DNA of 64,000 nucleotides from Bullera alba. Lineage: Eukaryota > Basidiomycota > Tremellomycetes > Tremellales > Bulleraceae. Below the pieces are notes generated by a model. The model saw only the letters and a list, made by a program, of their open reading frames with translations. It did not search any database and had not been told where the DNA came from. The DNA is taken from positions 130,523 to 194,522 of the forward strand of contig BCIX01000005.1 of assembly GCA_001600095.1 (NCBI GenBank), written 5' to 3'. Below, piece after piece: positions 24,460-36,523 of this stretch (position 1 is the first letter of the stretch; every line of letters starts with the position of its first letter). The position numbers were made by a program, and so were the translations under genes.

Positions 24460-24955
24460 TCAGTTCGTACTCTGCGTGCAAGTCAAATCCATCACCTCCT
24501 TCACGTCAGTCCAGACCGTTTTGGCGTTTGGATCAATCTGGATTTGATAGACCATATCTTCCTCAGGCTTCCTCATAGCTTCGACTGTGCACTGTAGCTC
24601 GAGTAATCAGTTCATGACCTGATCTCAACAGACACCCTATTCTCTCGAGATCGAGGGGTTAGGAGACGGCGGGACTCACATCGTAAGAGGACGGTTTGAC
24701 TTTTGGATCGTCACCAGAAACTGAAAAGGACACACTATCCCATAGCTTGGGTAGATTGAAGAGGTACGAAGTCGGCCCTTTGACTGATACGCATGTGTCT
24801 CCAGTGTTGACCGAGATGGTGGTATGTTTGTTGAAGATAATCTGGAGGTTGCCAGTGAGCTTGCTAACGAGATCGGTCATCTCGCTCTCGTTGTGGATCT
24901 TGGGGTAGTTTGGCTCGAAACGCTTGAGGGGCGTCTCTGACATGCTGCTACTCAT
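24460..24955 (-). CDS. KDEL-array member 4, no signal peptide or KDEL
   Basis: Exons (minus) 24955-24680 and 24591-24460 (135 aa from the ATG at 24955). The array domain is present: GNLQIIFNKHTTIS aligns with GNLAVHYPKGSTF of member 3. Exon 2 begins at the same phase-0 junction with CTVEAM...MVYQIQIDPN...VMDLTCTQ. It stops right after the last conserved Cys (TQSTN), so the retrieval tail is absent, and the N-terminus (SETPLKRFEPNYPK) is not a signal peptide. Either it became cytosolic, or an upstream exon supplies the N-terminus. A spliceable candidate lies at 25185-25124 and can be joined in frame with an acceptor at about 24968, although that acceptor overlaps a TACTAAG motif. Confidence 0.72.
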
Positions 24956-25829
24956 GTCGAAATGCGATCTTAGTATCTGATCAGGCTAGTAGCACTACAG
25001 TATGAGCGTCAGCAGGTGGTCCTCAATTAAAGCAGCAGTTGGACTCCGAGTGATCAGTGATGAGTGATCACGCACTGGGGTTTTAGCTGGGGGCGTGGTG
25101 TAGACAAAACGGTGGATACTCACGGTAATAGTAGAGGTAATCCGTAATATCGTTTGCCGTCGATCTTGCGCTGTTGCATTCTCATAACGAGAGAGCGACG
25201 TCTCTTGGATTGCTCGTGCGTTGCATCGGATCAGATCACAGAAAGGATCCCACCTTTCAAGCGGACTCGCAAGAAAGCCAAAGGTGATTTGGATTTGGGT
25301 GTGGCAGACTGCAGACGGCTTCGAGCGAGAGTGGCACAGGCGTCGTCATCATGCCAGAATCGCGATTGTTGGTTGTGTTGTCTTCTCAGCTGTCATGTGA
25401 AGTAGTGAAGCATGTGGGCAAGTCATGGTAGAACTTAGAAGGCCAGCAGGGTCGCGCACTAAGGCGCACTAGACAAGGGGGGTTGCGGACTTGTGGTCAC
25501 ACGGTAGCACGTACAATCCTCATGGAAGCGCTTATCAACACTGGTCGGGACCGATGACACGTCATGCTCGTTGCAGCTGTGAGCGGGCTGTCTCAGACTC
25601 GCTCGTGCATGAATTGCTACATCCCTCCTGTACAATGCTTGATTTATCGTACAGATCAATCGTATATCCGTATTATACAGGGTATGATACTCGTAAACTC
25701 AACTTACTCGATCACGATCGTGAATCCTCCCCGCAAGATCCGCTTGTTGCCGGATACCGCCAGCAGTACCCTCTCTCCGACGCTCCTTCTCCATGTCCTA
25801 CACCTCAACCCATCTTCACTCTCTACTTC
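24956..25829. other. Intergenic, one possible upstream exon
   Basis: Leader/promoter of array member 4 and 3' flank of the bZIP gene. Apart from the candidate exon at 25124-25185 no coding signal is convincing; longer plus-strand ORFs (25491-26078) are antisense to the bZIP end. Confidence 0.5.
25124..25185 (-). other. Candidate coding exon with strong donor
   Basis: Minus-strand ATG at 25185 opens 20 codons (MRMQQRKIDGKRYYGLPLLL) and runs into a consensus donor CC|GTGAGTATCC at 25124/25123. It could be a 5' exon of array member 4 (phases agree, acceptor weak) or a short independent or untranslated exon. No family is recognised. Confidence 0.35.
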
Positions 25830-27351
25830 TCAGTGCTCATCATCCCACACCGTTCGTATGCCCGGGTGCGAGACGACCAATCCCAGCGCCCCGCTCCCGG
25901 CCTCGGGAGACGCCAGCTCGGTCACGAGGATCTGCCGCCGGAGAGGGGGTGTCGGCAGCTCTGGCAGTGGGTGGATACCAAGTTGAGCGCGAAGTTCGTC
26001 GATTTCGCTCCTGTACCCGAGGGCTTGTTCCCTAAGGAGACGGATCTCCTCGTCTCTAGAGCGCACGGCGGTCTCTAGCGAAGAGACGTAGTCTACGGCA
26101 GAAGAATATCAGTACCGGACTCTGAGGAGGTGATCCGAGCAAAGAAGACGGGGACAAGCTCACTTTTGCGCTTTGCCCTGAACCTCCTCGCACCGATCCG
26201 ATTCCTGACCTGCTTCTTGTCTCTCGAGTTGAGGGCCTTGTACTCCTCCTGAGGCATCCCCCACGGTTGATCTTCATACTCTTCAAGGGGCAGCTCGTCG
26301 AATTTGCTGCTCCCGCTCCCTGGGCAATGGGCATCATAGCGATCCTGATCGTGCTTCCCATCCCCTGCCTCCTCGGATTGCAATATGCCATATTTGCTAT
26401 CAATGTCCTCCTCCCAGCTACTGATGGGGTTGAAGGGTGGGCTCACACCACGTTTCTTCCGCATGGCTAGAGCGTCCATTCCCGCCGACAAGGAAGGTAG
26501 TGGCTCGCCCCGGCGGGTAAGGTGACCTGGGTTCGAGGAGAGGTATGACGACGACGAGGTGGATCCACCAGACGACACGGCCGTCAAGGAGTGAATGGGC
26601 GGAGCGAGATGGGTCGTAGGGGACGTGGGTGAAAAGTTGCGCAGTCCAGGCGATGACGATGAGAAGGTCCCGGACGTGGTGGCTGCTGAACCGGGTAAAC
26701 GAGGTGATTCGTGGAAACCGCCAGTGGTCAGACCGGGGAATTGCCCTCTGGAGGACGACATCAAATGGCTGGAAATACCAGGCGAGGCAGTGGGAAAGTC
26801 GCTGAACCCATTGGAACTTGACCCACCGGCGACACCGTTGCTCGAGCCGCCACCTGCCCCGCCACCAGAATATGGAGGTAGGGGAGGAGGGACGCTCGAG
26901 TGGTAGTGCAGACCAGATGGCGCAGAGGTAGATTGCTGGTGTTGCGGCGTCGACGTCGAGTATGGGGAGTAGAATGAATGAGAGAATGATGGCAATTCGT
27001 GCCCCTGATGGCTCGAGGAGTGGATTGGTGGCGGCGGCGGAGGTGGGAGGTAGCTACCTGGCACGGGCCCTGGTCCAGGCTGAGTTTGCGCTCTACGATG
27101 GGCGATGTCGGGAGGAGGAGGTCCGAGTGGACCTGGGGTAGCAGGTGTGGCGGGTTGAGGCAGAGAATGCCCGGGTCGATGGGTTGACCGAGGTGGGTCG
27201 TGAGGGTAGTAGGTGCTGGCGTAGAACCCATGGCTGGACTATGGCGAGTTAGCGACTGACTAGATTGACATGTCTACTAGCGGCGAGGTATACAGGTGGA
27301 CAGTGACGATAAAGTTGAATGAAGACAATGACTCACCCAGCTAGGTTCCAT
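25830..27351 (-). CDS. bZIP transcription factor
   Basis: Exons (minus) 27351-27337, 27238-26164, 26092-25830 (450 aa). The first exon encodes only MEPSW; its context ACACCATGG is strong. A long Pro/Ser/Gly/His-rich region (about 6-330) is disordered and activation-domain-like. The bZIP basic region is KKQVRNRIGARRFRAKRK, with the invariant N-x7-R spacing. The leucine zipper follows across the last intron (YVSSLETAVRSRDEEIRLLR then a further heptad). The ARxFRxKRK...YVssLE signature matches a common fungal bZIP group, not the Gcn4 or Yap type, which have different basic-region residues. DNA target and pathway are unknown. It has a 4.2 kb upstream region with no other gene. Confidence 0.9.
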
Positions 27352-30300
27352 GGTGTACGGATGGCTCAGATGGAGCGTAATGTTGGGCACTGATTTCACT
27401 TGGGAAGGCGAAGTTGTAAGGGGTATCCGAGTTGAGTCGGATGGTATCTCCTGCGCGTTGTCGTTGGACGGGGCTTCCAACGCCTCCCTCTCCGCTATTG
27501 AAGCGAGTCGAGAATGTAGGTGGAAGCGCTTGTCGAGTGATGGACTTTGAAGCTGCATCCCGAAGTGTCAGTGATGTTCTTCCTCAATCGCTTTCCCCCA
27601 GCATGATAGAGAGACGAAATACAATCAACCATCCTTAGCATCGGCTGCCACAAGGCTTTGCTTTAAGAGAGCACGCTGGAATCAAGCTCAAAGGACGCCC
27701 GTAGCGTGACCTCTGAGTCTCGGAGAATAGCAGCAATAGGCTTTTGTGTTCCGCGACGATCAAGGCAAGGAAGGGAGGGGGAGTGAAGGGGAGAGGCAGA
27801 ACGTAGTTGGTCTGAGCGACTGGGAGGAGTGATACAGGCGACAACACGGGCAGAATGTCCTCCGGCTCAGAGACCGAAAGGGGCAGAGTGGACTCACAAG
27901 ATAGCTATGTTGACTTCTCAAAGGACGCTGTTCTAGCTGCCGAATGTCCTTCTATCCAGATCCCCTCCGAGCTCGATGACCTGATCGCTTGAAAGGATAG
28001 AAAGGCGAGATCCAGTCGTGGCGTGTGCTCGAGATGCTGGTATATGTGGAAGATTCCGGAGTGGATCTCGCTGACAGTGTGATCGACAGTCGGATACCGG
28101 AATGTCTGAGAGATTCTGCCAGATTTCAATCACGACTGATGACCCGGAGGATCAGCGAGGGATACTCCGAGACGAGAACGAGAAGGACAGTGACACGGCT
28201 GGGGGTACCCCTGGAGTCGCGGTGGGATCTACTCGGGTGTAGGAAGGGAGGGTATCTTACACCCGGGGTTGGATGTGGAAGAAGTAGATCCCGAAGGTGG
28301 GAACATTGATAGCTGGTGACCGTGTATGGAGAGTATAGCTCCCACATCAATGGTTCACTGCTCATGCACGTGAGAGGAGGGAAGGGAGGGGAGTCTGAAA
28401 CGTCTCATGCATGAACTCTCCCACTCACTTCACGCTGCCAAAGCTGGTGTCCGATCGGGAGATAAGGGAGTTGGATGACAGGCTGCTGACAGGGCTGACA
28501 GGGTTGCTGACAAGGTGACCACCCAATCGGCCCGGACTTGCGTCGTGAAAGTGGACGCTCAGAGCTGCAATGAGGCAAGTGACGTCCACGGCGTGATGCC
28601 TAGACACTGGGATAGAGTGTCAGTGATGGCAATCCTCATGTCAAACGTGTAGGGGAGTATGCGAAGAGTGCTGATCACGGGAATGTCCAAGCTCTGTGGT
28701 GTGTGGATAGGAAGCCCTCGACCTGAGTCGAGCCCAATATCAGACAGGGTGCCTCTGACGATCATGTCCTTCACATCTACCATGACCACCATCTTCCAAC
28801 GGGTATAGATCGACAGCTGATCACCACCCACTGCCTACTCTTTCATGTCCGAACTGCTCCTAGATCCCCGCAGGAGGCCAGAGCTTAAACCCTCTCTCCC
28901 ATGCACCGCTGCCGAATTGGAGCGAGGCAGGAGGGGGAGCAAGGAGGAGGATGAGTGCGGAGGAGCGGAGTGACGAGAGCACAAGGCGGAGATAACGTCA
29001 TTCAGGCACGGGTTCAACTCACAGGTACGCCAGGCACGCTGACGCCACGATCTCCCGACTTTGAGCGGTCCAGAGCGAGCGGTGGATGGCAGCGGAGTAG
29101 AGCGGAGTGGCAGCGGCTGCGAGGTGAAGAGGTGGAAGAGGGTGGTGAGCGGAGGTGAGCAATGTTGCTGAAGGAAAGTGGTCAGCTAGAGCCAATGTAC
29201 AGTCTGCGTGGTCGAGGTAGGCGCTCTTCCACGGGTGCAGACAGGTGCGGTGAGCACCGCCGACGACTCACTCACCACGCCGAATCCAGTCTCACCCAGT
29301 ACTCTGGTAGCGTCTAGCTCACGCTTATGACTGATATGCTAAAACGGTGGTAGCAAGTGGTAGCACGACGTCCGACGAGTGGGCTCGGGCTTGAGGATGG
29401 ACAAAATGCAGTGGCTGTCGGGGGGGAAGAAAGCGAACGGGAGACGACGCATCGCCATGCTACGTCTTTATTTATCCATAACGTCCATAGCTACGAACAC
29501 CAAACGAGAGGCTACAGGATGCATGCCGTCGGGACATGCTCCTCCAAGAATCAGATCTCACCGCGGCGCTTCCCCAAACCACTGGAAAGTGGAACCCGCC
29601 CTCTGTCATTTCGGCATACAGCAAGATGGGAGCAATTTGCTTCCGACGCTGCAGGATGCTGCTTCCGGTAACTAGTCACAGGTCATTAGTCGCGAGATGA
29701 GCCAGGTTCTGCCGCGGAGCTCCCGAGTTCTCGATCGACCGAGTGTGTCCCTGTACAATCGGTCTAGTCGAGGGGCCCAGAGACACGCGGCAGCAAGTCG
29801 GCAGCGCTCGATCTAGGGGCTGCTAAGGGCTCATTGCCTCTGATTGCATGTGTCTTTTGGTGCCGAAGCTAGACCCAGCGACCCAGCTCGACGGCAGTGA
29901 TGCGAAACAGTGCGAAACACATCGGATGCTGTTCCGTGGGAACGACTAATGATTCCATGTCCGGTTGTTCGGGGCCTCGCTGGGCCTCGTCATGGGCGTT
30001 CTGTGTTCTCAAGCCTGGAGATCCATATAAGCATCTTGATGGGAAAATAGACTCAATTACCTTTACGGAAACGAGATAAGCATGCACACCGAAGCTTCTC
30101 TCGTTACGCTACCGTTATTCTGGCGTAAGTACGTCTCCTACGTCTTCATTCGTCCCCAGCCCATGCATCGGACCAGTGTGACGTGATGGCCGTGATACAC
30201 CTCTACCTCTGCTGACAGTTGACACGACGAGCCAGCTTCGCGATGGAGCCGACAGAGCGGGACAGAGCAGATGCAGGCGGCAGTCGACCGCCTGCTAAAC

Positions 30301-30695
30301 GGTCCAGATCGGATCAACTTACGGTAACTACAACGCTAGACGCCATTACCAAACGTTATATCGATGAGGCATTTCTTTTGCTTCCTCCACCCGCTAATTG
30401 GCCTCGCTCCCACAGGCCCACTGTGCTCAGTGCTGCTCTTGCCTCTCCGCGGGTATGTCACTCTGACACGGCGGCGCCTATCCACGAGTCATGAGACCGA
30501 TCGACACTGGAGCCGAACAACGCTTCGAGGCGTCGTGCCAATCCCGAATCATGCTTGAAACCGCGCCAGAACATTACAGCAGTGAGCGATTTTGATCTGA
30601 GCGCAACTGAGCAGTGATCAGTGTCGACGGAGTCAGCGATGCTCAGCGGCTCGTGCATACCGGAGGTGGTACGGATAGAGATGGTCTCGTGAGTC

Positions 30696-30716
30696 GTGAC
30701 TGGTGACTGGTGACTG
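30696..30716. repeat. (GTGACTG)3 tandem repeat
   Basis: Three exact 7-base units followed by a degenerate fourth (GTGATGG). Confidence 0.8.
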
Positions 30717-31204
30717 GTGATGGCGTCGGGGTAGGCAGTGGACTTGGCAATTGACAGTCTCCACGATAGGTCGCACGACGCACAAATCCCCAGCCATCAC
30801 AGTGCCATCACCTTTCAATGCACGACCTCGAGTCCGGATGCAGGAATCACTCGAGCGTCGACTCCCGACTCGTGAACGTGTCAACGCCCACCCTTCTTGT
30901 CGCAGCTCGCACTCGTCAGTCACCCTCACCCTGGAAACGGACGGATTTGGCCCTACCGAGCCAGACCGAGCCCTAACTGGGCGAGAGAATGCTCGCGTGA
31001 GGAGTCTTCTGGTTCTGGAATGCATAGCGACCCTATTTTCGCACTCCAGGTCGTACTCTCCGAGATGCATAACTATGCTTAGACGCTACACTTCGCTACA
31101 GAGGACGGGGCCGAGATTGAGCAGCTAATTGCACCAGATTGCACCTGACCCGACCAGGACTGCTTCCTACGCCATTTCGCGCACCCTCGTACCTACACGT
31201 ACAC

Positions 31205-31248
31205 CTCGTGGCTCGTGAAGCCTCGTGCTAGCTCGTGCTGCGCTCGTG
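31205..31248. repeat. CTCGTG clustered repeat
   Basis: Five CTCGTG hexamers at 31205, 31212, 31222, 31232 and 31243, spaced 7-11 bases apart, in the region 3' of RIC1. Confidence 0.6.
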
Positions 31249-31581
31249 AGCTCGTTCGTGCCTTGGATCAGTTGTCCGACTTCTCGGATCCGAGTCCAGG
31301 GACGGCCCCAGGACGTGTAAGTTCTGTGAAACTATACCCTATTATACCGGTTCCCAAACCCCCCCAAGCCAGTACCGGTCAGCTGTCAGCAAGGCAGCGA
31401 ACCGACGCCAGCGAGGTTGCGCCACCAAGTCTCGGAGCAGGTTGACAGCTGTCCATCAGGCTACACGCTTCAGGCTTGTCAAGTGTCCGTACTGAGCGAT
31501 ACCGAGCTTCGTACATCAACCACGGGTGATGCATGTAGATCCGCAGCAGCGGGAGATGCCTACACTCTCGACTTGCTCTAT

Positions 31582-34500
31582 TCAGACCACTCTCTCAGCC
31601 GGCTCGACAGTCTGACTCTCTCCGTCTATCCGATCCACATCCTCGAACCCCAGAGCGCTCGGCACCAATGGCTGTTCTGGCATCCGCTCGATTGTCCTCG
31701 GCGACGGAGGCGTCTTCCACTGTCGATCGTAAACCAACTCGAAAGGGGAATTGATCCTCCCGCTCCCTGTGTCCCTCAACGTGGTGACTCGGCTGCTGCT
31801 AGAGCCCGGGGACGAGCTCGATAGGTGTGTCCGCAGCGCAGGTCTATTCACCGGAGACGGCGTGTTCCGAGAAGTGAGGGACGTGTGGGATGTATTTGAA
31901 AGCTGGGAGTCGCGGGAGTTTTGTGACGAATGGCTCGGGTGTGAGCTAACGGGCGGTCGAAGGGTCTGTGCGTTGGGAGCTGGTACGTCGGCTTGGGCGG
32001 TAGAGCGAGACTTGTCCGGCGAGGGAAAGTCAATGGGCGGCAAGGTGGATGGCGAGGTGGCCAAGGGGGATATGACTCGTTGTGGGTATAGCCCCTGAGG
32101 AGGCAGTGACACGGGTCGAGGTCGAGATGTACTCCGGGGTTTGACTGCACTGGAGCTGTTTGACTGTTCTGGAAGTACCCTCCCACCTAGATTTGGGATA
32201 CCCGCGTTCGGGACGATCGCATTGATACTGCCGGTCAAGGTGGTGTCGTTGGTCGAGGCCGCTGCGGCTGCCGATGGCACAAGGCCGACTTCCTCCAGAG
32301 CGGTCTTGAGCGAGAGACCCGAGGGGTCGATCGAGTGGAGGAACCGTACGACCTCTTTGCACAACTGGCGGGGTGTCAGCTCCGCCCCTCTCTCCTTTGC
32401 CTATTCGTCCAGACTGACACTACCAACCTGGAGTGGGACTCACCTCGTACTCCTTTGCCTTGAGAGCCGCTCTGAGCACTCTAACCGTATCCCGAACATC
32501 GTCCAATTCCTCCAGATTCTGCAAAACCAGCAGATACCCCGCAGCAGTCTTGTTCGACCCTTCCTTTAGACACTGCTCGAATAGCTCTCTCGGCCTGCCC
32601 ACAATTTTGAACAACAACTCCCACTGCTCAACCTCGACCTTTCTCGCCACGCCGACCACCACATCTAGGCTTTGGTCGAAATGGTCCAAAAAGTCGACTA
32701 CGCCAGGCAGAATGTCGACCCCAGAGGCGGATTCGTCCTCGAGTACCGCGTGGAGCAGGATCTCGAGCGAGTGAGAAAAGTAGATCAAGGACGAGTAGTT
32801 CCGCGAGAAGGATAATGCGGATGCGAGCTGGTTCCGGGATAGATGATATCGAAGGAATTGGGGGAGGAACAGGTGAGTTCCCGTTTGGATCTTGAACAGG
32901 GAGAACGGGAGGGATCGAGTGGAAGTCTCATAGTCGACTCCGATGATAATGCCCTTGTCCATGAGGATTGCTAAAAGAGTGTCAGTTTGCTTCAAGCGGT
33001 TATGAGCAGAGATGCGGAATGATGGAAGACGTTTGATTCGCAGTGTGAAGAAGGAACAGGGAGGCATTACTCACACAGCGGGTAAAAGTCGAGACTCAAC
33101 GAAACACTCTCTTGAACCGTCTCATAAGCGTCCTTCGCCGAATCCACCTTGGTCTCCTCGATCGTCAAGGCGTCCAGCCACACCCTCAATCGCTTTCCAT
33201 CATAGCCCCAGAGCGAGTTCTCCAGCGTGCCCACACCTTGCAGATGGGTCCAATACGACTCGATCCCGTCGGCCAGAACCTGGAGATCGTACCGCACTTC
33301 GTCGGTCGCCGCCTGAGATAGTAGGTCAGCATAGAGCGTGTGTAGAAGAGGCACTCACTCGACGAGGCCGCAGAAGCTCCAATCTTCCGTCAACTAGGAA
33401 TATGATAGTAGCGACAATTAGATCATCGGCTGGATCGCCGCGTTCTACAGACTATCAGCTGAATGATCAGGCAAGCCAGACCGAACAGCTAAACTCGGAC
33501 TCACCCTTTTGCGCCTGTGGGATGAGCCAGGACAACGCTCTGACTCGGGAGGGTACTTGGACAATACCCACGAACGAGATACTGCCACACAGATGCAGCC
33601 TTACGGTATCCTTGGACGGCAGGATGAGAAAGTGATAGAGCGTATTGTCCGCCGTGTAGACCAGTAAGGAGTTGTCCAAGAGGGACATTACCAGGATTGG
33701 CGATGGAAGGGATTGCGAGCTGAGGACGCTCTTATCCGTGAGGTCCGCGTCTCGGGAGTACAGCCGGACCTGCGATTGAAAGTGGGTATGCGAGTGATTC
33801 GAGAGCGAGAACATCAACGTCAGCCTTGGAAATTTGTGGAAATACGCAGAAACGACTACCCACCGAATACGCTTTGTCCACCTCGATTCCCGCGACCAGC
33901 ACATGATGGAACCACAACAGCCCGCCTCTGACCACAAAGCTCCTCTCGTGCATCTCATCCTCGAACAACTTCCATCGACCGGACGCGGCGGAATAATGCG
34001 TCAACCCCCGACGACCGGCCACAGCGATGAGTTTGCCATCGGAGGAGATGGATGCGTATTTGATAGGCCAGTTTGTGGATATGTAAGCGTTGGGAATCTG
34101 TCAATAGTGTATCAGCAACAATGCAGTGTCATAGAGGCGGGACCCACCTTGATAGGCTGCCACACGTCTGATTCGGGGTTGATGACGCTCATGTCGGGCT
34201 GATCGGCACCTCTATACACCATGACTTTATCGTCCATCTGGAGAAAGGCGTAGCGCGTGTTGTCCTATTGACGGAGGATCAGCTCAAGCCAGTAGACACG
34301 GATGTGAGCTGAACTTACGGGCGAGTGTTGTCCGGTGGTGGCGCTCTTTGCGAATGGGATGGCGTATAGTTGAGTCTGTTTGACCTGATACTTGCCCAGG
34401 ATGAAGAGCTCTAGATTTCCCGGCGCCCAGAACTACACCAGTGCGTTAGCCCAGATGTCGGCAAAGGAGGATTGACCTACGACGTCCAGACTCCCCCGCA

Positions 34501-36088
34501 TGAAGCTCTCAGCGGAGCCGTCGTCCTCGTCGGGATCGACGAAACCCCACCCGCCGAGCCGACCACCGACGGACCAAACAGCCCAAGCGGATTCGTAAGC
34601 TACGGCAAGGGCGTACCCGTCAGATGTCCAAGCTAGGCTTTTGACAGCCCCCGGGTCTCGGCCTGCTTAGTTAGCGAGTGTCATTTCAGCTATAGGGTAG
34701 ACTCACGAATACCGGCTGAAGATCGTAGGCTCAAGGTATACCCCGCCCGTGGTTTCTGCGGGTATGGCGGAACCATGACTAGCTCCACCGCCTCGCTACA
34801 TTGTCAGTATTGGAGTGGGTGGAGAGGACTTCACCTATCGGTTCCAATGGCAAGTAGGCCGAGTCGACCGTTCATACTGCAATGCACGGCCTTTCTGCCT
34901 TCAGGCACCTCGTCCGTCTCCTTCCGCGGTGCCTGCTCCTCTCCGAGGCCGAGCGCAGCCATTCCGTCGGCTGGGTCGCTTGCCGCAGGTACGGGCAGAG
35001 GATGAACCAGGTGACCTGTGTACTTTGATAAAGAGAAAGATTGGGAGAAGTAATTTGACGTATTTGCCTGATGGGGCGGCAGTCTGTGAGGTGAAATCCG
35101 AGACGATGGTGTTGTGGGTGTGCCAGGAGACTAGAAGGGTTAGGTGTGATGCTGACGCTGGACTCACTGAGGGATTGAGCTGAGATATTGAAGTCGTAGT
35201 GTACATGACATACACCCTTCCATCGTCCGTGGTCATTATACTTTGCCCTGGTAGACCTTGTATTCGTGACGAACTGAATGATGTCGGGACAGGAGGTGAG
35301 TTTCCTACATCATCTCAGCGATCTTGTCCCGTCTACAGATTCATCGAGGACAGGTGCCCACCTTGATATTGCAACCAATCCTTCCCCCTCTCGAGATCCC
35401 AGTGCTCGCAATCCGACTGTTCTGGCCCATCCCCATCCAAAGGCGCCGGGGGGAAGTTGCTATTTGGCGGAGAGAGCAACTGCGTCGGAATCGGATACGG
35501 CACTGTCAAGATCGAAGGTGGATGCCTGAGTGTAATGGAGATAGAGTGGCTCTGACCCGAGATTGAAGTACACCCCCCCATGACGAATGCCGCTCCGAGG
35601 GGCTTGAGCGTCCATCCCATGAGGACATCTCCCTCGCCTGCACCGGGGTGTATCCGGGATAAAGCGGTTGGGAGTTCGTATATCGGTTTGTGAGTGGGTA
35701 CAAGTTGATAAACCAACAGATGCGACGTTGATGTCTACACAGTCACAATCAGTCACTTGTGCGGAGGGGAGACTGAGAGGAAGGAGATGACTCACTAAGA
35801 CGATCACACCCCTCCCGTCGTGAGCCCAGAATACATCGACATTCTCGCCCCATCTCTCCAGACTCGCTGCGTCGCGCTTGATAGCGACCTGCTGTACCGA
35901 GGGCTTAGAAGCGGTCAGACACTGCTTCCTGGAGCAGGAGGACCTACCCGGACGTTCCAGATTGCGATTGCATCCTGGGTCAAGACGGCAAAGAAGTTGG
36001 CACGGCGATTGCTCCGTAGTGCGATCAGAGGGCCAATGAGGGGTGGCCCTGTGAGCAGCCCTTTTGGACCGGTGGTAGGCCAGTACAT
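31582..36088 (-). CDS. RIC1: RIC1, subunit of the Ric1-Rgp1 Ypt6/RAB6 GEF
   Basis: Part of the exchange factor that activates the Golgi Rab Ypt6/RAB6 for endosome-to-Golgi recycling. Exons (minus): 36088-35948, 35903-35796, 35734-35362, 35256-35168, 35130-34835, 34795-34707, 34662-34481, 34432-34319, 34264-34148, 34097-33864, 33769-33505, 33444-33359, 33312-33075, 32970-32444, 32364-31582 (1213 aa). The N-terminus MYWPTTGPKGL...ALRSNRRANFFAVLT is typical of RIC1. A beta-propeller region follows, with LLVYTADNTLYHFLI, RLHLCGSISF and RVRALSWLIPQAQK. The RIC1 domain contains ELFEQCLKEGSNKTAAGYLL...VLRAALKAKEYE and CKEVVRFLHSID. The last ~240 residues are Ser/Pro-rich and disordered. The start is the only ATG near the conserved N-terminus. 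Confidence 0.94.
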
Positions 36089-36523
36089 CCAGTCGAGGTC
36101 GCCGAGCTTTAGATAGTCCGGAGCGAGACTGCTCTCAAGAAGGACAGGGAGAGCAAGCAAAGAGCAAGAGCCCAGCGGGCGTTGTTGTCTGGTAGAGAGG
36201 TGGGCCCCGCAATGGGTTCAGATGTCGTTTCACACGGTGTAAGGGGAATCATGTCTCTCCACGAATGGCTCTCCTGTCATGCAGCAATGTTCCTGGGCGG
36301 TCATCATGTACTAGAGGACACTGCTGAAGGTCTGATCGCCTTCTTGCTCGAGTTCACCATCACCACCCACTCCATCGCCATCACCACCGTAGGTCATCGC
36401 TGACATCGTGACCGTTACGTCACTCTCACGATAATTTGATTCCGTCGTCCATCACCCATTCCGTCCAACACCTCAACACCTACTACAGTTGTTGTCTCTT
36501 CATCTCCAACACACTCCACAGCC
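36089..36523. other. Divergent promoter, RIC1 and repeat protein
   Basis: 435 bases shared by two divergently transcribed genes. CATCACCA-type runs near 36356-36392 are the only notable composition; no defined site is called. Confidence 0.45.

Larger units (their letters stand above)
27352..31581. other. 4.2 kb stretch without a supportable gene
   Basis: Between the bZIP start and the RIC1 stop, both strands show only short ORFs with no splice partners or recognisable motifs. Tandem repeats lie at 30696-30716 and 31205-31248. The best minus-strand candidate (28559-28831, 90 codons) has no supporting domain. Reasonable contents are the bZIP promoter and leader and the RIC1 3' UTR; non-coding transcripts cannot be excluded from sequence alone. 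It is several times longer than any other spacer in the window. Confidence 0.5.

Noticed and set aside
25491..26078. 195-codon plus-strand ORF
   Set aside because: Antisense and flank of the bZIP C-terminus, no domain, no signal peptide, no splice partners.
27277..27558. 93-codon ORF containing the bZIP start, read as a longer N-terminus
   Set aside because: It runs through the GTGAGTCATT donor into intron sequence; splicing after MEPSW gives the continuous Pro-rich frame.
28559..28831. 90-codon minus-strand ORF in the gene-poor region
   Set aside because: No recognisable motif and no convincing continuation by splicing; kept only as a candidate within the region entry.
35163..35304. Alternative RIC1 acceptor TACCAG giving GKVYND...
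   Set aside because: It puts a TAA in frame after three codons; the upstream acceptor at ATACAAG reads through as GLPGQSIMTTDDGRVY.
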